A stretch of DNA of 64,000 bases, from contig NC_087092.1 in NCBI RefSeq assembly GCF_963855985.1, forward strand, positions 12,710,001 to 12,774,000. Reading direction: 5' to 3'. Of the stretch, positions 19,107-28,106 are shown piece after piece. Position numbers and translations under genes: made by a program. The notes beneath the pieces were generated by a model that was not told the origin of the DNA, ran no database searches, and saw nothing but the letters and a program-made list of their open reading frames with translations. The stretch's first letter is position 1, and the number at the start of each line of letters is the position of its first letter. Source of the stretch: Ostrinia nubilalis. Taxonomy: Eukaryota; Arthropoda; Insecta; Lepidoptera; Crambidae.

Positions 19107-19151
19107 ATTTACACCGTGTTGCAACTGTAGTGGATAATCAACACCGCCCAA

Positions 19152-19159
19152 TATTTATA
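19152..19159 (-). promoter_or_regulatory. TATA box of the gene at 18357-19106
   Basis: TATAAATA on the minus strand, 46 bp before the ATG, the same spacing as at 17854-17861. Confidence 0.7.
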
Positions 19160-20377
19160 TGAGTGTACACTCTGGACTTTTGGATCGAACTTAATTACTT
19201 AGGTTGCAATCTGCCTTTTGCGACACTTGCTTGACCGAGTATTTCCTGCAGAGTCAGATATTCGCTTTGTTGGACCTAGTTACTAACTTACTATCCTATT
19301 CGCACATTGACGAAATATTTGCTATTGAGAACTATTATGCAATAATTAAAAGGTGAAGATGACTCAAACTATCTCGGCTTACGCATTTAAAATAAAATAA
19401 GTTTTATTTAATACTTATATTATGTAAGTACTTATCAAGCAAGATAAGAACTAATGTGAGTAGTCAACCCAAAAAATTAACTGGAAGCTAAAAGTAAACT
19501 AATAAAGTAAGAAACTATTGACATAATTAGTAAACGTCTTAAAATCTCGTTTATTTAATTATTTTTTGCACCTAAAGCCTATCACTACACACAGGCCACG
19601 AAAAGAAAGTTGAATTAAATCATCTGAGTAGTTTTAGTACATATTATAATTTGTAACATGTGCATTTGTTTATTTACAAAATAACTAATGTTAATACATT
19701 TTGCTATTCAACCATATCCAAATCCGTTCAGCAATATTGTTTTAAACACAATCGTGGTCAAATGTTTTAAGAATTAGACTATCGCTTTAGGGTCCTGCTA
19801 TGTTTTTAACATTTGGCCTGAGCAAACTGGAAAAAATTAAAATAATCGATGATTCGAACCCGAGACCTTCAGCGTTCAAGGTGATTCACCGCGCCACTAT
19901 AAACTTTGGTGATTAGGTACGAATAGGTAAATCGAGCATACTTGTTTATTAGTATGATGTCGTAACCGTCACTTAAAACTGTTATGAGTCTTTTCTACCA
20001 GTCAACTAATTTAATATTAAGAACAAGACAAATGTTTTTTTTTTATGGACGGAGTATCGCAAAAACTCAATAAATCCTTAGATAATTTTATTCATAATAT
20101 TAATAACAGAATGAAGGTTTTTTAAGGTTTTATACTAAGTTATTTCTTTTTGGCATTTTGCAGTGAAAGCTGCAAACCATGCGGCTTGGTGGATTTCGAT
20201 GATATCATTAGGATTCATCTTCACTATCCTGTTGTAACTAAGCTTTAAGTTTACTAAGGTACCTGCATGCCAAATTACAAGCGTCTAACTTAAGCGGTTT
20301 AGATTTTTCATACAAAAGGATTTTCCTGCTAATTCCCGTTCCCGTGGGAATTCCTAAGTATACTATAACCTGCCCAG
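19160..20377. other. Intergenic DNA with a tRNA-like SINE remnant
   Basis: No gene seen. At 19848-19905 a word with CGATTCGAACCCGAGACC and GCGCCACTA reads, on the minus strand, like the T-arm end of a tRNA-derived repeat. No full tRNA fold can be built. Confidence 0.4.
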
Positions 20378-20600
20378 TAGGCCTAAGATGCGCGCCGCGA
20401 TAAGCGGTTATCACGCCATTTTATCGATTTAGCTCATACATTTTGACGTCGATAAAAGTTGTCACGGCGCGCATCTTAGGCCTACAGGAGTATGAAGAAT
20501 AAGTGTACCAAGTTTCGTTATAATCCGTCGAGTAGTTTTTGTTTCTATAAGAAACATACAGACAGACAGACAGACAGACTGACAGACAAAAATTTTACTG
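20378..20600. mobile_element. Small palindromic MITE followed by an (ACAG)n-tailed repeat
   Basis: TAGGCCTAAGATGCGCGCCG (20378-20397) pairs exactly with 20465-20484, a 107-bp foldback unit. It runs into a common repeat end (CGTCGAGTAGTTTTTGTTTC) with a (CAGA)n tract at about 20560-20585. Confidence 0.7.
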
Positions 20601-21491
20601 ATTGCATTTTTGGCATCAGTATCGATCACTAATCACCCCCTGATAGTTATTTTGAAAATATATTTCATGTACAGAATTGACCTCTCTACAGATTATACCT
20701 ATAGGTTGAATTGTATACAATAACAGTAGATCGCACTCTACATATTTTTTTACAAAATCAGACCTATTTCCAGTAGGTAAATAGAATGTTAGTCCCTACT
20801 CTTTTGTATTCTTTACTCAAGTTAGTATTCTTATAATTATGTAGTAAGTAACGTAATTTGATAATGTTTTTAATTCGTGCTTTTCGCCCGCATCTCACCT
20901 GATGGTTGTAGTTAATCAGACGGCCATAGAATTTCATCAACAAAACTGAGCACAAAAATTGCCCCCACGGGAATCGAATCCGGAACGTCTGGGTCGGAGA
21001 AAGCTGCCTAGGTGGTCTTACCATACACATAGACCAAAGTGACGGTTTAGTTAATAAAAACAAAACCAAAGCCGTACACTTTTTTAAATACAAATTAAAA
21101 AATACAAGCAAACCCCTTTAGGTTATCGCAGCGCATAACAACATTAAAATGCATAACAATATTATGATTTCGCAACGAGTGCGCTCGCGCAGAATTTCAA
21201 TTTTCGCCAACATCAGCCGATTTTGTACCGAGAACCACTGCCAATGTTACTTTAAGCGATTAACCTACTTAATGATTATTGAATTTTGTATTAACTTCTT
21301 CATAATCTGATGCAATATTTGAGAAATTAGTATGAATCATTTTACTCTCTATTGAAACACATCTCCGTATAAAATCAATCTCTTGATAAATCAATCAAAT
21401 CTTAGTTATGAAGATTGGGGAGTAATTTCTTAGGGGAGTAGTATGGGGAAGAATTTCTTCTTCATACAAAAATGTATAGTACCTACCTATT
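20601..21491. other. Intergenic DNA with a tRNA-like repeat remnant
   Basis: At about 20958-21020 GGGAATCGAATCCGG and GCTGCCTAGGTGGTC resemble the end of a tRNA-derived repeat. The ORF at 20764-21111 has no domain and overlaps this repeat. Nothing else recognised. Confidence 0.35.
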
Positions 21492-21758
21492 AGTATGGTG
21501 GACTGTCGACTTTACTATGGCAACTACATAGCTGATTAAACATATTCTATGGTTGACTGGGAGGGAACGCCATGTGGCATTAAGTTCGCCTTGTACAAGA
21601 GTAATATAATTTGAATTCTTCATAAATTGTAGTTTGGTGGGCTGTCGACTTTACTATGGCTGGCAACTGCATAGTTAATTAAACATATTATTATTCTATG
21701 GTTGACTGGGAGGGAACGCCATATTATGGCATTAAGTTCGCCTTGTGCAAAAGTAATA
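21492..21758. repeat. Direct duplication, about 120-bp unit
   Basis: Copies at 21492-21607 and 21630-21758 share GGTGG(A/G)CTGTCGACTTTACTATGG, TTCTATGGTTGACTGGGAGG and GCATTAAGTTCGCCTTGT. The second copy has small insertions. The last phrase resembles a LINE 3' end also seen at about 4210. Confidence 0.85.
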
Positions 21759-21938
21759 AGTTTTATAAAATATAATTAATAATGCTCACTAACACTAACA
21801 TTACCCACAGCGGCAGTCGAACCCGCTACTGGCTTAGCAATCTTCGTGCATACTTTTCTTAGATATTAAAAATTGTAGAGCGAAAGAACAAAAATCACAC
21901 TATACACTTACACAATTACTAAATTGTTCATCGAAAAA

Positions 21939-22087
21939 TTACATAACTAATAATGTTTGTGAAATCATATCAATACCCGGGCAGTCCTGCACCATAACGC
22001 ATCCCTTGCTGTACTCGTCGCGAATGTATCCCGAGGAGCAGCGGCACCCGACTTTGCACTCCCACATCGACGAGCATAGAGTTCCCC
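21939..22087 (-). CDS. Terminal exon of a TIL-type cysteine-rich protease inhibitor (gene fragment)
   Basis: Read on the minus strand after a plausible acceptor (ATGGCAG at 22088-22094), the exon encodes the second half of a trypsin-inhibitor-like (TIL) domain: CSSMWEC, GCRCSSGYIRD, KGC and QDC, ending 11 residues after the last Cys. The spacing of the six cysteines fits the end of TIL domains, which inhibit serine proteases outside the cell. I found no exon with a signal peptide or the first cysteines in the window. It may be an orphan exon, or its upstream exons may be too short to see. Exon entry would be in phase 2. Confidence 0.5.
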
Positions 22088-22179
22088 CTGCCATCAATAC
22101 ATAAATCTCGTAAGCCATAATAAAATATTGACTTCTTCTTCTATTAAGCAATTCGATTTCTGATCATCATCATCATTAA

Positions 22180-22262
22180 ATGTATGTAGCCCGAGGAGCA
22201 GCGGCCGCCGACCGTGCACTCCCACATCGAGGAGCATAGAGTCCCTCCTGCCATCAATACAT
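22180..22262 (-). pseudogene. Decayed duplicate of the TIL exon
   Basis: It is a clear copy of the start of the exon at 21939-22087, with the same ATGGCAG acceptor, CSSMWEC and RCSSGY. The GCRC word has become GGRC, losing one cysteine, and the match ends before the terminal cysteines. Confidence 0.7.
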
Positions 22263-22348
22263 AAAAATTGAATTTGATCGTGAAATTAAATCATTATAAC
22301 TTATAGCCTATATGTTATTCTGATGTTTAAACAATAATACTTTAAATT

Positions 22349-22438
22349 CATCAAAATCCGTTCAGTATATTTGCGTGAAAGAGTAACAAACATGTTAACA
22401 TCCATACAAACATTCGCATTTATAATATTAGTAGGATG
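22349..22438 (-). mobile_element. Lep1-like Helitron fragment
   Basis: ATCAAAATCCGTTCAGTATA followed by CATTTATAATATTAGTAGGA: the reverse orientation of the element at 14923. Confidence 0.75.
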
Positions 22439-23239
22439 TTTAACGTCTTCTACTATTACGTACCTAGTTCGATTTCTGATGATGATCATCATAATGCATA
22501 ATCATGAATAAGAGTTTATGTCTCTGCTGCAGGAGTATTATACCCTCCCTCAATGTTAATTTTGTCGTTTAATCTGTCTATTTTACATAATTATTTTTAC
22601 TTAACTGTTTAATTTTTGGTTACGAAGAATTAGAGCTAGGAATGGTTCTACTCTACTCTAATATTAAACTATCTTCGAAGGGCATCGAGAGGCAAAACCG
22701 CAGGCAGAAACTAGTTCATTAAATTACAAACGAAATGTTTGTCGTGAAACTAGTGAAACATTACATGACCTCAATCGCTGTTACCTAGCTACTTGTCCAA
22801 GTTAAAATTACAATAGTTAGCAAAAAAAAAAAAATATTCCGACTTGAATTTTCAGAAACATGTCAATCAATACAATCATATTGTATGCTAGAATAATTGT
22901 TAAATGCTATAAAAGGTACCGGGTTCGATCCAACTTTAATATTTGTTTATATATTTTTTAAATAATGTTTAAAGTCAAAATAGTCGAAACCATGCATGTA
23001 ATTTAACCTTACCTATCTATTTATAATTTCGTCATAGAATGATAATTAAAAGCTATAACGATCTAGCTTACGAGCACCGTCACCGTCTTAAACGCAGTGG
23101 GTCACAAGCTGGATTCCTGGATTACCTACTCTACTTTACTTTCTACCACGCCAGGACACACTCAGAATCGTGCTAATTGTACTTTGAAAGGCGTTCTTTA
23201 GGTACTTCTAGAGACGACAAAGAGTTGGTAGATTTGTTG

Positions 23240-23448
23240 ATTAACGCTTCATCATTATCACAGAACGTCCACTGCTTAACATAGGCCTCCCTCAATGATT
23301 TCCACATCACCCGGTTGGTAGTGGCCCGCATCCAGCGCCTTCCTGCTACCTTTATGAGGTCGTCGGTCCACATTGGGAGCATCACGCTGCATTTTCCGGT
23401 ACGTGACAACCACTCCAGAACTTTGCTGCCCCATCGGCCGTGATTAAT
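23240..23448 (-). mobile_element. RTE-type LINE fragment
   Basis: The minus strand reads [25 protein letters not shown] and EAYVKQWTF, the C-terminal end of an RTE ORF. It is partly open but truncated at both ends. Confidence 0.8.
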
Positions 23449-24253
23449 GCTTATCATTATTTAAATTACTACCTACTATTACTGTTAATCCTTCCCATAA
23501 ACTTCAAGTTCACGCAAGTAGGTGGACACTTCCACCCGCAGAGCGAGAACTCTTCATGCTCCCTCACGCAAATCGAAGTCCGGAAACTGGAAACCACATG
23601 GGTTGCCAAAACCATAGAAATACATCGCACAAACATGTAGAACTCACGAGCTCTGTACAGAAACTACAATTACATATTTAAAAGGGTTGTAAAGGCTATG
23701 GCGTCATATTATTGTTGTTTTATCGGTTATGTATTTAACTTTTTACTCGACTGCGCCAGAAGGGGGGTTATTTTACCTTTTAATTATGTAATATTTTACC
23801 TTACCTTAATCAAATGGAAAATTTTTTTGAAAGATAAATACTTATTAACTGAGATCGGTTCTTAGGTAAACTTTGTGCGTAGATTTCAAATGTGTCATCA
23901 AAAACCTGGAAAAGTGGGGGAAAACGGGAGTTATGGTGTGATTCCCTTTATTTATAACGGCCATGCTAAATTTAAGAGTTGGATAAGATTTACTACAGTA
24001 GCGCTGGAAAGAAAATATATTTTGCACGTAATTACGTGATGTTTTCGTGTAACACATAACATCACGACTTCAATGTAGGTGTAGTGTACGCTAGCTAGAT
24101 CATCAAAATTAAAAGCAATAATGTAAGGCTATGCTCCTTTACAAATTAATGACGTAATCCTAAATCAGCGTATGAATTGTAACTAAGGCTAGTTGCGTCA
24201 ATATTTTGTAAAACTTTAACATTAATAAATCTACGATGACTACTTCTATTTAG
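23449..24253. other. Intergenic DNA, nothing recognised beyond a LINE-end word
   Basis: No gene. CGACTGCGCCAGAAGG at about 23750 is the same repeat word as at 4292. Small ORFs lack any recognisable domain. Confidence 0.4.
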
Positions 24254-24274
24254 TGATAAGACAGAATAGATAAG
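24254..24274 (+). promoter_or_regulatory. Paired GATA motifs upstream of the secreted-protein gene
   Basis: TGATAAG at 24254-24260 and AGATAAG at 24268-24274, in the same orientation, about 120 bp above the TATA box. They match the WGATAR consensus. Use by a follicle-cell GATA factor is inference. Confidence 0.45.
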
Positions 24275-24390
24275 CACCAAAGCTGTGAACAGCAGAACGT
24301 GTCTTTAATAAAATCGACTCATCTCATTTTATCTTAATTTTATCTATAAGAATCAATGCAATCTTCGTCAATCATTACTAGGGTTCATAG

Positions 24391-24424
24391 TATAAAAGGT
24401 TCAAGCTACGAACTGAACATCATT
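24391..24424 (+). promoter_or_regulatory. Core promoter: TATA box and initiator
   Basis: TATAAAAG begins at 24391. TCATT at 24420-24424 fits the arthropod initiator TCA(G/T)T, with its A 31 bp from the first T of the TATA box, which is the expected spacing. The predicted leader is 33 nt to ATG 24455. Confidence 0.7.
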
Positions 24425-24454
24425 CAGTCATCAATCCTCCAAGTCTGGTCCAAC

Positions 24455-25162
24455 ATGTTCAGATTAGTTTTGATTGTGGCCGTGTCCGCCATTGCAGCTG
24501 GGGCCAATGGACACGTGGCCTATTCGAAGACGGCAAACCAACTACACCCAGTCCATGGACTGTACGTCAAGCCGTCTGTAGACGGGACAACAGGCGACCT
24601 ATACGTGGCCGCCACGGAAGACACCGGCGCCAAAACACAATGGCTGACCGACCAGCCCGTCCATTTCTTGCCAATACAATCTCAGCCTGGTCTACCCGGC
24701 TACAACCTTGAAGAACAGAAGACACAGAAGCGAGCAGTGGTCAACCCTCCAGTACAGTACGCATACGCACTTCCAGTACCAGCGACTACCGAGACCACTC
24801 CTGCTGCATACCCATATGCTGTCCCTGCCGCTAACCCAACTCTGCCAGCTCAAACCGAAAGCAAGACCGAAGTACCAGTCGCTGCCGCAATTCCTCAGTA
24901 CAACCCATACCAATTTTTCTACCCACAAATGATGTCGGCATACGCTAACATGATGACCATTTTGAAGGATGCCGGACTTAACGAAGAAACCGCCAGCTCC
25001 GCTGTAACCCACCCCTCTCCAATGTGGCCTCAGGCGTATGCCTACCCTTACCAATATGTGATGGTAGATCCTAGTGCGTGGGCACAGGCACAAGCACAAA
25101 CTACGGCTACGCCTGTAGCACCATCTACACCGGCGAGCCCAGTAGCTACCGAAACTGAATAA
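24455..25162 (+). CDS. Secreted Ala/Pro/Gln/Tyr-rich protein, probable egg-coat component
   Basis: CDS of 235 aa. ATG 24455 is preferred over the in-frame ATG at 24356, which would lie upstream of the TATA box. The signal peptide is FRLVLIVAVSAIAAGANG (about 2-19). The first part is ordinary-looking (residues 20-90), with a dibasic KR at about 91-92. The rest is low-complexity, with Val-Pro-Ala, Tyr-Ala and Pro-Tyr words, one Met-rich helical-looking patch (YPQMMSAYANMMTILKDAG) and a Gln/Ala/Thr/Pro tail. It has no cysteines and lacks the VM core. Structural egg proteins look like this, and its position beside four VM-core genes supports a vitelline-membrane-associated role (for instance the lepidopteran P30 type). 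The exact family is not established. AATAAA is at 25220-25225. Confidence 0.65.
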   Translation: MFRLVLIVAVSAIAAGANGHVAYSKTANQLHPVHGLYVKPSVDGTTGDLYVAATEDTGAKTQWLTDQPVHFLPIQSQPGLPGYNLEEQKTQKRAVVNPPVQYAYALPVPATTETTPAAYPYAVPAANPTLPAQTESKTEVPVAAAIPQYNPYQFFYPQMMSAYANMMTILKDAGLNEETASSAVTHPSPMWPQAYAYPYQYVMVDPSAWAQAQAQTTATPVAPSTPASPVATETE

Positions 25163-25492
25163 TTGTTTATTTGCATAAAATATTCTAAATTATTTATTTA
25201 TTATAGTTTTAATATTTTCAATAAATCAATTAAATACAAAAAACCTTTTTTTATTCATTTCATTTTGACAATAATTGGTAGGTCGCCTAGGCTGTATAAT
25301 CGTATTACCATCGCGGGACTGACGGTAATGAACGACTAAATTAAAAAGTAAAATGTCTTTCTTTCAAATGTCAACCATCACCTGTGATGTGTTGTGTTGA
25401 ACAAATAAATTAATTTTTATTTAATTTAAAAGCTAAAAGAATACTGATAAACCATAGTAACTACATTTAATTAAATAATAAATTAAACAAAA

Positions 25493-27754
25493 ATGGTTTC
25501 CAAGAAGAAGAAGAAGGTATGTGTGCTATTTACTCTTATAAAAATCACACGTGTTTTTGTTGATCCTAACCACAAAATGTATTGATTACAGTATTCATCT
25601 GGAGAGGGAGCACAATTTATGACCAGGAAGGCTGCCCTCAAAAAACTACAATTAACACTGAAGGATTTTAGACGTATATGTATTCTAAAAGGTATTTATC
25701 CGAGAGAACCTCGCAATCGTAAGAGGGCTCAGAAAGGCGCTGGAGGTATCAAAACGCTGTACCATACAAAAGATATCAAGTTTCTATTACATGAGCCTGT
25801 ACTATGGAAAATCAGAGAGCTAAAAGTAAGTAACTTTTTAAGGTTTTAAGGAAACATAAATGTATTTATGTATTGCTTTAGCTTATAAATAACCAACGAA
25901 AAATTTGTTTTAGGTATACCAACAAAAGATTCGGAAAGCCCGTTCGATGAGAGACTTCCGTCAGATGAGAAGATATTTACGTGACTACCCAGACACAAAC
26001 ATTGACCACATTGTCAAAGAAAGATATCCCACTTTTGTTGATGCCTTACGCGATTTGGATGATTGTCTCACTCTGTGCTTCTTGTTTAGCACATTCCCAT
26101 CACTGAAAAGGGTTCCCAGAGATCAGTCTATGCTATGCCGAAGACTAACAGTCGAGTTTATGCATGCAGTCATAGCAGAAAAGGCACTTCGGAAAGTATT
26201 TGTATCGGTGAAGGGATATTACTATCAGGTGGAGTTTGAGGGACAAACTATCACATGGATTGTTCCTCATCATTTCTCATTCCAGGTTAGTGGATTAAAT
26301 TTTTGTCATATTATTATGACATTGTTATCAGCTTCACTTATTATCCAATCACATGCAGTGTATAGCATAAAATGTTTAACCTATTGCTATTTCTTTTCAG
26401 CCACAAAGTAAGGATGAAGTGGACTTCAAAATTATGTCAACCTTCGTTGAATTCTACACAATGATGCTTGGATTTGTAAATTTCAAGCTATACCACTCCC
26501 TAAACTTGGTATACCCACCAAAATTGACAGCGGCTTTCTCAGCTGATTCTGACAAAGATCTTATTGACGAACAGTCTTATGTATCAGAGAGGATAGCTGC
26601 TATGAACATACCAGTGGTGAAAATAACTGGTGCCAATGAAGTTGAAGAATTGCCAGAAATGGATATATTCAATACTGAAGATGAGGACCCACAAAAACTG
26701 GAAGAAGCTAAGCAAGAAGCTGAGAATGTAAAGAAACTGAAAACAATGTTCAAAGGCCTCAAATTCTACATCAACAGGGAAGTGCCCAGAGAACCTCTTG
26801 TATTTATCATTCGGTGCTTTGGTGGTGAGGTGTCGTGGGACAAAGATCATTTTGTTGGGGCCACATTTGATGAATCAGATGAGTCAATTGCATACCAGAT
26901 TGTTGACAGGCCTAGTATGGAAAAGCAATACTTGTCCCGCTACTATATTCAACCTCAATGGGTATTTGATAGTGTCAATGCCAGGACATTGCTGCCCATC
27001 AACAAATACCTCATGGGTGCTGTATTGCCACCCCATCTTTCACCATTCACAGATAAGATCAGAGACCAAGTTTACAAACCACCTGAAGAAAGAGAACTAC
27101 TTGATCCCAATCTTAAACCTTTGAGTGAGTAGGATGCTGCTTTTATAACTATTTTAATGATATAATTCATGGTTGCCTTGAATAAACTAAACTCTTAAAA
27201 TTACAGATGATGATAAAGGTTCTGATACTGATATTGAAGAAGCAAGTGATGAAGATGAAGAAAAAAAAGATGCAGAATCTGATGAGGATCCTGATGAAGC
27301 ACTAACAAAACAATACCAACAAGAAATCAAGGACGAATCATCCTCTGAAGATGAAGATGAGGTTGATCCTGAGAAGAAGAAATTAGCAAAGGAAAAGGTA
27401 TATTATATTTTTATTATCCAATTATTTTGTTTATGATTAAATTTGCAGTTAACTAATTGATATTTTTGGTTTTTACAGAAAAAGGCCATGGCAGTTACAA
27501 CTGGAGTGCCACATAAAGAGCACCCATATCAAAAAGAAATTGAAGACAAACAAGCATTCAGACTGAGAGAAAAGCTTGTTCGCAAGAAGCACAGAAACCT
27601 TTACAAGAGTATGAAGGCTGGACAAGAAAAACGAAAGAAGGAAATATGGCTACTCAGGAAGAAGAGGCGTCTCCATGATGAGAAGGCCAAGGAAGAAAAG
27701 AAAGCAGAAAAACGCAAACAGAGAATGCAGGCCATTGATGCTGCATCTGCATAG
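25493..27754 (+). CDS. Pescadillo homologue (ribosome biogenesis, BRCT domain)
   Basis: Six exons join cleanly: 25493-25516, 25592-25825, 25914-26285, 26401-27124, 27207-27397 and 27479-27754, all GT-AG, giving 606 aa (human PES1 is 588). Pescadillo is the scaffold of the PeBoW complex (with Bop1 and WDR12), needed for 27S/32S pre-rRNA processing and 60S maturation in the nucleolus. The N-terminal Pescadillo domain (about 6-300) includes the conserved VKGYYYQ region. A BRCT domain spans about 325-415 ([11 protein letters not shown] to INKYLMG, with the WVFDS tryptophan). Next come an acidic stretch (about 453-515) and a basic coiled-coil tail (516-606). The first exon encodes only [14 protein letters not shown] at 27778-27783 ends the transcript facing Pelota. 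Confidence 0.97.
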
Positions 27755-27789
27755 GATTATTACTATACATAATGTGAAATAAATACCAC

Positions 27790-28106
27790 ATGTACTGTAA
27801 CAATTGTTTTATTTATTCTAAACATCAATATTTACAACAACTATTACATACAATAAAACAATTAAAAGGGAGGCAATAGTTAAAAATATACTTATGAATG
27901 TATAAATTAATTTAAAATAAAATTAATGACAAATTCACTAGTTAAGATTCAAGATATGGATTGAGGGCTAGTTACCACAAGAGTAAATAAAGCACAGCCC
28001 TGTAATACGCATTTCTTTCTGTTTCATGAATTAGAATATGATTATGTGTGTGATAAATTAACAACATCAATATCAATGTGATGAGGTGAATTACTGGTGC
28101 TTAATT
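27790..28106. other. Convergent 3' ends of Pescadillo and Pelota
   Basis: Only about 350 bp separate the two stop codons. A minus-strand AATAAA (TTTATT at about 27809-27814) lies close to the plus-strand signal at 27778, so the two 3' UTRs may abut or overlap. Confidence 0.5.

Noticed and set aside
18406..19137. Overlapping ORFs at the Gly/Tyr-rich VM gene
   Set aside because: Shadows of the GGY repeat coding in other frames.
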